From: an uncultured Bacteroidia bacterium
GTDB taxonomy: Bacteria; Bacteroidota; Bacteroidia; J057; CALAJH01
DNA: 64,000 nucleotides
Direction: 5' to 3'
Assembly: GCA_937922655.1 (NCBI GenBank)
Contig: CALAJH010000005.1
Span: 124,001 to 188,000 of the forward strand
Shown here: one piece after another, positions 1 through 8,967 of the stretch
How the letters are laid out: each line of letters opens with the position of its first letter
Position numbering within the stretch: position 1 is the stretch's first letter
Notes under the pieces: generated by a model
The model's input: the letters and a program-made list of their open reading frames with translations, nothing else
What the model was told of the DNA's origin: nothing
Databases searched by the model: none
Made by a program: the position numbers and the translations under genes

Positions 1-130
1 CTATCGCCGCCGCAATGTCCATCCAATGCAAGAGTCTGCCGCCCATGAGGTTGCCCAAGGTGTTGGTGTCGTTGGGCAGAACCATTTCGGTCATGAGCGT
101 AAAGGATTCCGAAGGTTTTTTGGCTCTCAT
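1..130 (-). CDS. acyl-CoA thioesterase, hotdog fold (5' part only)
   Basis: Only the first 43 codons lie in the window; the gene continues past the left edge. Reading leftwards from the ATG at 128-130, the peptide has MTEMVLPNDTNTLGNLMGG followed by RLLHWMDIAAAI. This is the N-terminal signature of the cytosolic acyl-CoA hydrolase / YciA hotdog family, in which the N of the LPNDTN stretch and the GG-x-LLxWMD helix shape the thioester site. Members hydrolyse acyl-CoA to free fatty acid and CoA in the cytoplasm. The family call rests on this short stretch alone, so substrate preference cannot be judged. The 107 bp to the lipoprotein gene at 238-978, on the same strand, could hold its promoter. 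Confidence 0.8.
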   Translation of the reverse strand, partial: MRAKKPSESFTLMTEMVLPNDTNTLGNLMGGRLLHWMDIAAAI

Positions 131-237
131 TGAAGCAAAATTACGGCGAAAATTTTCATTTCTTGATTTGGGAAAATATTTAATCAAGGCCCAATCGCCC
201 GCCAAACGGGCCTACGCAATTCTCGTTGTTTTTGTCG

Positions 238-978
238 TTATCTGACCTCGATTTTTCGAAAAACCTCGGTTTGGTTGAGCCGTGCGTCGGCGACCAGAAC
301 GGCCAAACGGTAAAAGCCCGGCGCCAAGTTCGTTGGGAGCGTCAGCGTCGTATCCAACGCATACGTTTCCACCCCGCCCAAAACAAAGTGAATCTCTTCG
401 GAAAAAAGGTTTTGGGCGCCGTTTTCGGTAAAAAGATAAACGAGCAGGTCGCGAAGTTTGGAGTTGTAGTCGGCGGCGAGGGCGCTGACGCGCATGGCGC
501 CGCCGGAGGCGAAAACGGCGTTCTCTTCGGGGCGTTCGACGGTCAATTCGGGCGGGGTGGCGTCGTTGGGGTTGCGGACGTTGAAAACGACGGGCGCGGC
601 GGAGGCGGCGTTGCCTTGGGCGTCGAACACCGTAACGACAAGCGAATAACGCCCGTCCCTTGCCGAAGCGGGAACGGCGATGGTCAGTTCCCGTTCCGCC
701 TTGTCGCCGGAAAGCGTTTGGGATACGGGGGTAAAAACGTTGACAACGGCGGGATTTTCGGGCGAAACGAGCGCTTCGGCGCGTTGCAGGGCTTTGTTGT
801 CGGACGCACGATAGCGAATTTTGAAACTCTGTTCGGCCAAAACGACGCTGTCCGGCGAAACGACCGTCAAAATTTCGACGGACGGCGGCGTAACGTCGGT
901 TTCGTCTTTTTTGCATCCGACGAGCGAACATACGGCGACGAGACAAAACATCGGCGCCCAAACAAACGGCTTTTTCAT
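238..978 (-). CDS. DUF4625-like / Ig-like lipoprotein
   Basis: A 246-residue secreted lipoprotein. I chose the ATG at 976-978 because it starts a textbook lipoprotein signal (MKKPFVW, hydrophobic core, SLVGC lipobox); an in-frame ATG at 988-990 adds only four residues. After the cysteine come two similar beta-rich modules, each opening with a TPP motif (DVTPPSVEIL and DATPPELTVERP). They contain Ig-like features such as DGRYSLVVTVFDAQGNAA and GFYRLAVLVADARLNQTEVF. This resembles the DUF4625 lipoproteins of Bacteroidota, whose function is unknown. It is probably anchored to the outer membrane. No enzymatic motif is visible. Confidence 0.75.
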   Translation of the reverse strand: MKKPFVWAPMFCLVAVCSLVGCKKDETDVTPPSVEILTVVSPDSVVLAEQSFKIRYRASDNKALQRAEALVSPENPAVVNVFTPVSQTLSGDKAERELTIAVPASARDGRYSLVVTVFDAQGNAASAAPVVFNVRNPNDATPPELTVERPEENAVFASGGAMRVSALAADYNSKLRDLLVYLFTENGAQNLFSEEIHFVLGGVETYALDTTLTLPTNLAPGFYRLAVLVADARLNQTEVFRKIEVR

Positions 979-1083
979 CTTCGGTGGCATTGGCGCCCCA
1001 AATTTACGCGTTTGACGTGGAAGCAAAAAACGTATTGAGGCTCTCGAAAACAAATTGGAGCAAAACGGGTAAAAAAATACTTG

Positions 1084-1240
1084 CGCCGCCAACGTCGAAA
1101 TTTACCGGCCCGAGGCCGAACCGGCCGCCCCGCGCCGAACCGCCTCCACGTCTCGTTTCAGTTGGGCGACGTCTTCGATGAGGTTTGTTTCGGCCTCGCG
1201 ACGCTGACGCTCGGTCAAAATACCGTCGTGGCGGGCAAGC
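1084..1240. repeat. 157-bp direct repeat, copy 1
   Basis: This stretch recurs at 1718-1874 with a constant offset of 634 bp and only a few mismatches, which lie mainly at the ends. This copy covers the last ~45 codons and stop codon of the coiled-coil gene at 1102-1656 plus about 18 bp downstream. Confidence 0.9.
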
Positions 1241-1656
1241 AGCTTGTTGATGCGTTGCATTTGCATGTAGGTCGCCACCGCCAACGCAACTATGCCCCCG
1301 CACAAAGCCAACAACACGCTGACTATCGTCCAAAGAAGGCTTTGCAAAAAGTCGAAACGCTTATCCATAGCATCTAGGCGCCGGTCCACGGCTTCAAACC
1401 TTGTATCCATTTGCCTTTGTATCGCGTCGAACCTCGCGTCGATTTGTTTTTGCATCGCGTCGAAGCGAACGTCGACCGTCTTTTCCAAAGCCTCCATTTT
1501 CAATTCGACGGTGTGCAAACGGTCCCGGTCGCCCAAAGTGAACGATACGGGCGTATTCAATCGCGGGTCGTCGTATTTGTCCTTTTTTTCAAGATTTTGA
1601 CAAAACGCCCAACCTCCCGCCAACATCCCAACCCAAAGAAGCAAAGCGCGTTGCAT
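1102..1656 (-). CDS. coiled-coil protein with signal peptide and one membrane helix
   Basis: About 184 residues starting at MQRALLLWVGMLAGGWAFCQ, a probable signal peptide; an upstream in-frame ATG at 1701 is less likely. The middle is a run of near-repeats of 11-14 residues around RFDAMQKQIDARFDAIQRQM and RFEAVDRRLDAMDKRFDF, predicted as a coiled coil. A hydrophobic segment follows (LLWTIVSVLLALCGGIVALAV), then a charged tail (ERQRREAETNLIEDVAQLKRDVEA). Such small coiled-coil membrane proteins often oligomerise, but no function is known. The last ~45 codons are copied about 630 bp upstream (1718-1874), so the gene has taken part in a local duplication. Confidence 0.65.
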   Translation of the reverse strand: MQRALLLWVGMLAGGWAFCQNLEKKDKYDDPRLNTPVSFTLGDRDRLHTVELKMEALEKTVDVRFDAMQKQIDARFDAIQRQMDTRFEAVDRRLDAMDKRFDFLQSLLWTIVSVLLALCGGIVALAVATYMQMQRINKLLARHDGILTERQRREAETNLIEDVAQLKRDVEAVRRGAAGSASGR

Positions 1657-1717
1657 TTCCAAATTTACAAAAAAAACGAATCCCCCACCCCGTTTCCCCA
1701 ACTTTTGCCCAAAATCC

Positions 1718-1874
1718 CGCCGCCAACGTCGAAAATTACCGGCCCGAGGCCGAACCGGCCGCCCCGCGCCGAACCGCCTCCACGTCTCGTTTCAGTTGGG
1801 CGACGTCTTCGATGAGGTTTGTTTCGGCCTCGCGACGCTGACGCTCGGTCAAAATACCATCGTGGCGGACGAGC
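1718..1874. repeat. 157-bp direct repeat, copy 2
   Basis: Second copy of the repeat at 1084-1240. Similarity ends within a few bases of 1874 on the upstream side and 1718 on the downstream side, as expected for a partial tandem duplication or for deletion between two tandem paralogues. Confidence 0.9.
1736..1870 (-). pseudogene. 3' fragment of a second copy of the coiled-coil gene
   Basis: In the minus-strand frame this encodes the same C-terminal tail as the gene at 1102-1656 (RHDGILTERQRREAETN through to SGR and stop). The signal peptide, coiled coil and membrane helix are absent. The frame stays open leftwards of the tail up to an ATG at 2035, but that 5' part resembles nothing and runs through the terminator hairpin at 1988-2027. 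I read it as a remnant, not a working gene. Confidence 0.7.
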
Positions 1875-1987
1875 GATGACAAAACGATACGACCAAACCG
1901 ACGCAAACGCCTTTGGGGCTCATTTTTACCGCCGCACCGATATTCGCGCAACAAAAACATCTTTAAGGTCGCGACAACTACGTCGTC

Positions 1988-2027
1988 AAAAAAACGCGTC
2001 GCCGCCCCTTTACGGGGTGGCGACGCG
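1988..2027 (-). terminator. rho-independent terminator of the adhesin gene
   Basis: On the minus strand, about 20 bases after the stop of the gene at 2050-5643, there is a hairpin: CGCGTCGCC (1995-2003) pairs with GGCGACGCG (2019-2027). The stem extends by a G-T pair and CCCC/GGGG, with a 5-base loop. It is followed by seven U residues (A run at 1988-1994 on the plus strand). Confidence 0.9.
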
Positions 2028-2049
2028 CAAAACAAGCCCGTTTTATATT

Positions 2050-5000
2050 TTATTTGACGGAAAACTTCACCGTCGCCGTACCTTGTATCGATTCGGTGAG
2101 GAGGAAGTAAAGTCCGGGCGAAAGTACGTCGCGGAGGTTGAGGGTAAATTGATTGGCGCCGGATTGGGTTTCGACGGTGCTGACGTAGACCGTGCGGCCC
2201 GTCACGTCAAAGACGCGCAAGTTTGTTTTACCCTCAATAGCGTTAAGCGACAGGACGAACTCGCCATCGTTGGGATTGGGGAAGAGCGCCGCTTGCAGTT
2301 CATCGTCGCCAAGGTTGTCGCCGGCTTTGCCGTTGAGCGTGATGTTAATCGGGCCTTGCCACGGCATATTTTGTATGCCGCATACCACGCGCATCCGGAA
2401 CTGATACGTTACTCCCGCTTGCAAACCGGTAATGAGCGCCGAAGTAAACGGTTGGTCGCGGTTGACCGTCGTCCAAAAGACCGAGTTCGACGGTTTGTAT
2501 TGAATTTGGTAACGTGTTGCGGCTTGAACCAAAGTCCATGTAACCAACACCGAACCGGGAGCGCTTTGGAAGACGTTAAATTGAGCGGTTTGTTGGCACG
2601 TCGCGCCGACAGCGGCGGTCGTAAAAGAAATCAAACCACTGTTGGGGCTGAAAGCGCCGTTGCAATTGGCCGCCACTTGCGCCACGTATTGGGTCGAAGG
2701 CGTCAGGCCGATGAGTCCTACCGACGTTGCCGCCGTCGCGACCGTCGTCCAAAAGTTGGAACTTACCGGGCGGTAGCGTACGCGGTAAGTCGTTGCCGTC
2801 GAAACCGAGTTCCATGACAAAGTTGCGCCGGTAGGGGTAATGTTGGACGCGGTCAAGCCGGTGGGCGTGGGGCAGGCCGGCGGATTGAAGCCCACCGTGA
2901 CCATCATCGACGACGAACACATCGAAAACGCATCCATGGCCGTAACGCTGTACGTACCGGGGGTCAAGCCCGAAATTACGCCGCCCGAAGCGTCCACCGG
3001 CATTCCGTTTATCGAATACATGTAGGTGGGCGGATTCACGACGATGCGTCCGTCGTTGCAGGTGGGACAAGAGGCGTTTTGACCGAAGGCCGTAAATTGG
3101 GGCGCTTCGTAGACGCTGACGAATACGTAGGCTTCGGCTTCGCAGTTGGCTTGGGTCAAGTCCGTCGCCACCACCCGATACAATCCCGAAATTTGCGGAA
3201 CGGTAGGCAACATTTGCCCTATGCCTATGGGCATTCCCATCGGGTCGAACCAGCGAAAATCAACGATGTTGGACGAGGCTTCGGCCATAAGCGTCGTGGA
3301 TTGGCCGACGCACAAGGTTTCGGGCTGAGCATAGGCGTAGACCTCCAAAAAACATCCGCCGCATTCATTGACGAAAACTTCGGTCGAGGTGAAAAATTCG
3401 CATCCGTCGGGCGTAACGCCGGAGTAAGAAATGTAATGGAAACCTATTCCCGCCGCCGCCGGGCTAAAGCAGAACTCGTTGATAAAGCCGGGGCCGCTGA
3501 ACGTTCCGCCGCCGGGGATGGCTTGCAAACAAACCGGAGGGTCGGAGACGCACATTTCGTTAGGCAAACCAAAGATTTGCGCATCGACGTTGCAACCGCC
3601 GCCCGAGGTAATTTCGACAAACACTTGTCCGACGCATCCGAGCGAGTCCGTTGCCCGTACGTCGTAGAATCCGGGCGCCAAACCCGTAATCACGTTGGAA
3701 AAATAAGGCAAGTTGTTTACGTAGTAGATTCCCAAATACTCGGGATAAATGGTCATGGCGCCGTCGAAGCACGTACTGCAAGAGGCGGGTTGCGTTTCCA
3801 CCCACAATGTAAACGTGCAAGGTTCGACGCCGCCGCCCACTTCCACCGAAATGGTTTGCGTACAGCCGTTGGCGTCGCCGGCGGTGATTTGGTAGAATCC
3901 CGGCGCCAAACCCGTAATCACATTGCTTTGATAATTGATGCCGTTCACTTGATAGAACGCCAGTCCGGGGGGATAAATCGTTATCGAGCCGTCGAAACAT
4001 TGGGGACAGGATGCGGGCGTCGTTTCGGCGTACAATTCAAAATCCGCGGGAGTTACGGCTATCGTCAGTTCGTCGGAATCCGTACATCCGTCGGGGGCGG
4101 TCCCCGTTACTTGGATGAGCGTGGTCCCGTAAACTTGGATGGTGAGGATGTCGCCCGTCGAAATATAGGGCAGGCCGTTGACGTACCAAGTGAACGAGCT
4201 TCCGAACGTGGGCGGACCTACGGCACGCACCGTAACGTTTTGACCCGCACAGACGGGATTGGGGCCGTCGTAAAGCATTTCGACGTTATAGTTGTCGCAG
4301 TTGGTCGAGCCGCCGACGAACACCGTAACGGTGTCCGACCCCACACAGTTGGTACCCGGAACGCCGCCAAAAACGGTGTAGGTCGTCGTTTGGGAGGGAT
4401 TGACGAAAACGCTTTGTCCGACGAGGCCGCCCGGTTCCCAACGATACTCGAGTCCCATGGGGCCGATGGCGCGAAGTTCATAGGGCATACCCATTCCCCC
4501 GCCCGCGATTACCGCTTCAATAATCGGATAACCGACGACCGTTATCGTTTCGGTGGTAAAGAAGTTGCATCCGCCGTCGGTGCCGCTGTAGGTGATGATA
4601 AAGGTTCCTTCGCCGGCTTGGTCGGGATAAAAACAGTTGCCTATGACTCCGAGGCCTTGAAATTGGCCGCCGTTGGGCATGGCCTGCATACATACCGGTC
4701 CGTCAAAAATGCACACCGAAGGAGGCAAGCCAAAAATTTGCGCATTGACGGGTGAAATGTTTACGGGCTGGGGGGCGGGTTCGCCGAAAACGGGCGGCGC
4801 CGTCGAATTGACGCGTACCCGGTACGTGCCGTTGGGCAACGACGGGGGTATCGTGCCGTTAATGACGCCGCTCAATTCCGACGAGCCAAAGCCGATGGTT
4901 TGGCCGGGGAACGAACCGTCGGGGTTCGATATTTCCAAAGCGAACGTGTTGTTAGGCGAAAAAGAGCCGGTGGCTTGATAAGCGACGGTAATCGTTCCGC

Positions 5001-5643
5001 CCGGACAATAGTTCATGTTGTTGCCCGTCACTTGGCACTGGATGGAGTTGTCTTGGTTGGCGGCGGGTTGGAGCGGGGCGTTGAAGGCGTAGATTTGGTC
5101 GCCGCCGGTATTGCCGTTGCCGTTGGCGGCGTTCATGGTGATGTAGAGGTGGACGACGGGGGGGTTGGGGCCTTCGGGCGCCGTCCAGTTGAAGGTCCAC
5201 GTTTTGCTTCCGCCGGGCGCCTGTGTGTCGTTGTTGTGGGAAACATAGGTGCGGTTGTTCGAGCCCGAGGTAACCGTCGTACCCGGGCCGGGGTTAAACG
5301 TTCCCACGCCTTGCAACGACGTCGGGTTGATGAACGTCGCTTGAAAACCATAGCGCGTAATGCCCGGCACCGACGCCGTGATGGAAATGGTGTACGTCGC
5401 TCCGGGCGTGTAGCCGTTGTTGGGATTGAACGGCTGGCCGTTTTCGGAAATGCTTAGACTTAACGGCCCGCCGAAAGGCGAAACGATGGTATTAAGCACC
5501 CCGCTGTGACAGGACGTACAGTTTCCTTCACCCGGAGCGTTCGTGTTGCCCGCCGGAGGAATCGAGGAGTTGTGCCCCGCGCGGATAAACAAAGCCGTGG
5601 TTAATAGGGCCATGCCCCATACGTAAATTCTTCTTCTTTTCAT
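2050..5643 (-). CDS. type IX-secreted adhesin: CxxCH / choice-of-anchor V, SprB-type repeats, FN3, type A sorting domain
   Basis: A 1197-residue surface protein. Residues 1-25 are a signal peptide. Next comes a domain of the choice-of-anchor V (Reeler-like) type, with C42-T-S-C45-H46, a c-type heme attachment motif, inside APGEGNCTSCHSG. The central part holds cysteine-flanked SprB-like repeats (PASCPQCFDGSITIYPP, QPASCSTCFDGAMTIYP, NASCPTCNDGRIVVNPP, each followed by ITGLAPGFY or a similar motif) and Ig-like modules. Two fibronectin type III domains occupy roughly 920-1110. The last ~75 residues (LFPNPNDGEF to the C-terminal KFSVK) are a type A sorting domain, which directs export by the type IX system and surface attachment. 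It is probably a cell-surface adhesin; the heme motif is unusual for that role. A terminator lies at 1988-2027. Confidence 0.9.
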   Translation of the reverse strand: MKRRRIYVWGMALLTTALFIRAGHNSSIPPAGNTNAPGEGNCTSCHSGVLNTIVSPFGGPLSLSISENGQPFNPNNGYTPGATYTISITASVPGITRYGFQATFINPTSLQGVGTFNPGPGTTVTSGSNNRTYVSHNNDTQAPGGSKTWTFNWTAPEGPNPPVVHLYITMNAANGNGNTGGDQIYAFNAPLQPAANQDNSIQCQVTGNNMNYCPGGTITVAYQATGSFSPNNTFALEISNPDGSFPGQTIGFGSSELSGVINGTIPPSLPNGTYRVRVNSTAPPVFGEPAPQPVNISPVNAQIFGLPPSVCIFDGPVCMQAMPNGGQFQGLGVIGNCFYPDQAGEGTFIITYSGTDGGCNFFTTETITVVGYPIIEAVIAGGGMGMPYELRAIGPMGLEYRWEPGGLVGQSVFVNPSQTTTYTVFGGVPGTNCVGSDTVTVFVGGSTNCDNYNVEMLYDGPNPVCAGQNVTVRAVGPPTFGSSFTWYVNGLPYISTGDILTIQVYGTTLIQVTGTAPDGCTDSDELTIAVTPADFELYAETTPASCPQCFDGSITIYPPGLAFYQVNGINYQSNVITGLAPGFYQITAGDANGCTQTISVEVGGGVEPCTFTLWVETQPASCSTCFDGAMTIYPEYLGIYYVNNLPYFSNVITGLAPGFYDVRATDSLGCVGQVFVEITSGGGCNVDAQIFGLPNEMCVSDPPVCLQAIPGGGTFSGPGFINEFCFSPAAAGIGFHYISYSGVTPDGCEFFTSTEVFVNECGGCFLEVYAYAQPETLCVGQSTTLMAEASSNIVDFRWFDPMGMPIGIGQMLPTVPQISGLYRVVATDLTQANCEAEAYVFVSVYEAPQFTAFGQNASCPTCNDGRIVVNPPTYMYSINGMPVDASGGVISGLTPGTYSVTAMDAFSMCSSSMMVTVGFNPPACPTPTGLTASNITPTGATLSWNSVSTATTYRVRYRPVSSNFWTTVATAATSVGLIGLTPSTQYVAQVAANCNGAFSPNSGLISFTTAAVGATCQQTAQFNVFQSAPGSVLVTWTLVQAATRYQIQYKPSNSVFWTTVNRDQPFTSALITGLQAGVTYQFRMRVVCGIQNMPWQGPINITLNGKAGDNLGDDELQAALFPNPNDGEFVLSLNAIEGKTNLRVFDVTGRTVYVSTVETQSGANQFTLNLRDVLSPGLYFLLTESIQGTATVKFSVK

Positions 5644-5986
5644 TTATTTTTCAATTATTTATTTTATGGAAAAATCGCATATTCCGACGCAAAATTATTC
5701 CGTAAATTTTTGTTTGGGAATCGTTTGCAATTTACAATTTTAATTCATTCATTATTCACCAATTTTTCGAACGGACAATATTTTGAACTGAACGGAACCG
5801 TTGCGTGATTTTTCTTGCCGCGTCAAGTGTTTTTGCCGTTGAAAGCGGACGAGGCGTCAAGTTGTCCACAAGTCTAAGTATTCCCTTGTTTTTGACGTGT
5901 GCAAGGTTTGGGTATTTTTTTCGACCGTGGATTGAGCCGACGGTCGTAAATTGCATTGCGGATACTACGACCGTATTTCTACCTAC
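5644..5986. other. 343-bp divergent intergenic region (adhesin / ftsK)
   Basis: This AT-rich spacer separates the divergent adhesin and ftsK genes. CAAAATTA at 5690-5697 is TAATTTTG on the minus strand, a match to the -7 element, 47 bp from the adhesin ATG; no TTTG sits at the right distance for a -33 box. I see no clear plus-strand promoter for ftsK and no convincing coding frame. Confidence 0.5.
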
Positions 5987-8890
5987 ATGGCGGAAAACCG
6001 ATTTATTGCCCCGGAGGCCGAGGCGCCCAATAAAAACCGGAACGCGTCCCTTTTCGCGTGGACGAACCGTTTCAAAGACGACAAAACCCGCCGCGTGGTC
6101 GGGGTGTGTTTGGGCGTGTTCGGTTTTTATTTGTTGCTGTCCTTCGTTTACCATTTGACTTATGCGGGTGCGGCCGACCAAAGCGCCGTTCAATACGGCC
6201 CCTTACAGGCCGACGTTCCCACTCAAAACGATTCCGGCAGCCTTGGCGCATGGTTCGCCAACCGTTTTATCACCCGCGGATTCGGCTTTGTCGCCGTACT
6301 TTTTCCGCTTTATCTCATGCTTTTGGGCTATGCCGTGCATCAAAAACGGCATTTCTCACTGCTTAAAAAACTGTTCTTGCTCATGGCCTTCGTCGCTTAT
6401 TGGGTCAGCGGGACGATGGCCCTTTTCAACCGTTGGTTTGATATCGGTTACACCGACCTCGGCGGCTACGTCGGCGAATACCTTTGCGACACCCTCGGAC
6501 GATACGTCGGCAACGCCGGCCTCGGTTTGCTTTCCTTTTTGACCCTCGTCGTTTTCCTTATCGTAAAGTTCAATTTCAACCTCCGCCTTACCGACTTTTT
6601 GAGCGTTCCCATCGGGCGGGAAAATCCTGTCAAACAAGATACGCAAACGGTTCCCGGTCCCCACCCCCTCGCTTCCAACCCCGTCTCCGAAGCGTCCGAT
6701 TCCCGCGACGACGGCATAAAAGACGACGACATAAAAATCGAGTTGTGGGTGGAAGAAGACGAAGTGGAACCTGCGCCGGCCCGCGTTCCGCCTTCGACCG
6801 TTTACCCCGGAGCCGTCCCCAAGAGGGCGGCAGAAAAGGACTTTTGGGTTTCGGGCGTCGAATGGGTGCGCCCCCCCGAAGCCAAACCTATCGTTTTGGG
6901 AGAAATCGTGGACGAAGGCCGGGGCAAATCCACACCGAACCCCACCTTCACACCCGAAGTCGAGCCCGCCCCAACGTCGTTTACTTTTTCTCCCCGTCCC
7001 GTGGTCTTGGGAACGGTCGACGAAAAAGAAGAAGCGACGCGCACGGTGTCGGTTCCGACACCGCCCGCCCCCGTGGTCTTGGGAACGGTCGACGAATGGG
7101 ATACGCCCGTATTTTCAACCCAAGAGCCGGAAACGGCGGGAGGGTTGTCGTTGGATTTTGTCGGGCCGGTGAAAGAAGCCGGACCGAACGAGCCGCCGTT
7201 GGACGGCAAACCCAAAAGTCGTTTTATGGCCGTGGAGCCGCCGCCGTTGCGGGTTTTGTCGATGCCGGTTGCCACGCCGCCGGCTAAACCCGCCGATCTC
7301 GAACTGATTATCGAAACCCCCGAAAACGAACGAGAGCTCAAAGAAAAAGAGTTTGCTTCCGTCCCGTCGGCCCCCGAAAGCGACTACGACCCGAAAACCG
7401 AACTTTCGTCTTACAAATATCCGTCGATTAACCTGCTTCGGAAAATTGAAACCGGCGGCGCCGAAATAGACCCCGAGGAGCAGGAGCGCAATAAAATGCG
7501 CATTATCGAAACGTTGCTCAATTACGGCGTGGAAATCACGCAAATACGGGCGACGGTCGGACCGACGATAACGCTGTACGAAATCGTGCCGGCGCCGGGA
7601 ATAAAAATCAGTAAAATCAAAAACCTCGAGGACGACATCGCCCTGAGCCTTTCGGCCAAAGGCATACGCATCATCGCCCCCATGCCCGGCAAAGGCACCA
7701 TCGGCGTCGAGATACCGAACGCCAAAGAAACCGTCGTTTCGTTTCGAAGCGTGATTGCGACCCAAAAATTTCGCGACACCCAAGCCACTCTTCCTCTCGC
7801 CATTGGAAAAACCATTTCCAACGAGGTGTTTGTCGCGGATTTGGCCAAAATGCCCCACCTGCTTGTGGCCGGCGCCACGGGACAGGGCAAATCCGTCGGA
7901 CTCAACTGCATGATAGCGTCGTTGCTTTACAAAAAACATCCGGCGGAAATCAAATTTGTTCTCATCGACCCGAAAAAAGTCGAACTGACGCTCTACAAAG
8001 CGTTGGAAAAACACTTTTTGGCCAAGCTTCCGGGGCTCGACGACGCAATCGTCACCGACACCAAATACGTCGTCCACGTGCTGACGAGCCTTTGCATCGA
8101 AATGGACAATCGCTATCAGAAGTTGCAAAAGGCGCGGGTGCGCAACATCGTCGAATACAACGCCAAATTCACCGCCCGTCAGCTCAATCCCCAAAAAGGC
8201 CACGCCTATATGCCGTATATCGTTTTGGTGATTGACGAATTGGCCGACTTGATGATGACGGCGGGCAAAGAAATCGAACATCCAATCGCACGCTTGGCGC
8301 AATTGGCGCGAGCGGTGGGCATTCACCTCATCGTGGCCACTCAACGTCCGTCGGTAAACGTCATTACGGGTATTATCAAAGCCAATTTTCCGGCACGCTT
8401 GTCGTATAAAGTGATGAGCAAAATTGATTCCCGCACGATATTGGACGTCAACGGCGCCGAACAACTCATCGGCAAAGGGGATTTGCTTTTGTTCACGGGT
8501 TCGGAATTGATACGGATTCAAAACTCGTACATCGACACGGCGGAAGTGGAGGCGCTGGTAGACTACATCGCTTCACAGCCGTCGTTTGGCGAGGCCTATA
8601 TGTTGCCGGAAGTGGCGATGGGGGGTACATCGGAAGAGGGCGGGAACGACGGTAGGGGCGGCGAGTTGGAATCGCGCGACCCGATGTTCGAAGAGGCGGC
8701 GCGCATCGTGGTGCGCAACCGGGCCGGTTCGACCTCGTTCATTCAGCGACGGCTCAGTCTGGGTTACGCCCGCGCCGGACGCATCATGGACCAACTCCAA
8801 GCCGTAGGCATCGTCGGCCCCGCCGACGGCTCCAAACCCCGCGAAGTGCTCGTTTCCGACGAACGCGAACTCGAAAGATTTTTTTCCTGA
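5987..8890 (+). CDS. ftsK: DNA translocase FtsK
   Basis: A septal DNA pump that moves the chromosome dimer-resolution region through the closing septum. I chose the ATG at 5987 (MAENRFIAPE); the ATG at 5951 adds 12 residues of no obvious role. Four membrane helices lie in the first ~190 residues. A long acidic, proline-rich linker follows, carrying repeated P-x-VLGTVDE units. The motor domain has Walker A GATGQGKS at about 629-636, Walker B VLVIDELADLM near 747 and the conserved QRPSVNVITGIIKANFPARL stretch. The last ~75 residues form the winged-helix gamma domain that reads KOPS-type sites. Length (967 residues) is normal. It is followed at 77 bp by a TPR gene. Confidence 0.97.
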   Translation: MAENRFIAPEAEAPNKNRNASLFAWTNRFKDDKTRRVVGVCLGVFGFYLLLSFVYHLTYAGAADQSAVQYGPLQADVPTQNDSGSLGAWFANRFITRGFGFVAVLFPLYLMLLGYAVHQKRHFSLLKKLFLLMAFVAYWVSGTMALFNRWFDIGYTDLGGYVGEYLCDTLGRYVGNAGLGLLSFLTLVVFLIVKFNFNLRLTDFLSVPIGRENPVKQDTQTVPGPHPLASNPVSEASDSRDDGIKDDDIKIELWVEEDEVEPAPARVPPSTVYPGAVPKRAAEKDFWVSGVEWVRPPEAKPIVLGEIVDEGRGKSTPNPTFTPEVEPAPTSFTFSPRPVVLGTVDEKEEATRTVSVPTPPAPVVLGTVDEWDTPVFSTQEPETAGGLSLDFVGPVKEAGPNEPPLDGKPKSRFMAVEPPPLRVLSMPVATPPAKPADLELIIETPENERELKEKEFASVPSAPESDYDPKTELSSYKYPSINLLRKIETGGAEIDPEEQERNKMRIIETLLNYGVEITQIRATVGPTITLYEIVPAPGIKISKIKNLEDDIALSLSAKGIRIIAPMPGKGTIGVEIPNAKETVVSFRSVIATQKFRDTQATLPLAIGKTISNEVFVADLAKMPHLLVAGATGQGKSVGLNCMIASLLYKKHPAEIKFVLIDPKKVELTLYKALEKHFLAKLPGLDDAIVTDTKYVVHVLTSLCIEMDNRYQKLQKARVRNIVEYNAKFTARQLNPQKGHAYMPYIVLVIDELADLMMTAGKEIEHPIARLAQLARAVGIHLIVATQRPSVNVITGIIKANFPARLSYKVMSKIDSRTILDVNGAEQLIGKGDLLLFTGSELIRIQNSYIDTAEVEALVDYIASQPSFGEAYMLPEVAMGGTSEEGGNDGRGGELESRDPMFEEAARIVVRNRAGSTSFIQRRLSLGYARAGRIMDQLQAVGIVGPADGSKPREVLVSDERELERFFS

Positions 8891-8967
8891 CCCAAGACGC
8901 GCACGGGCGTTGGGTGTAAAATCGGCGCGAAAATCGTAATTTCGCATTCGAGAAACCGGCAAAGGAC

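Noticed and set aside
3079-4755. 558-codon plus-strand open frame opposite the adhesin gene
   Set aside because: It mirrors the minus-strand gene, is rich in Arg/Gly/Val with no family motif, and the minus strand has a signal peptide and sorting domain.
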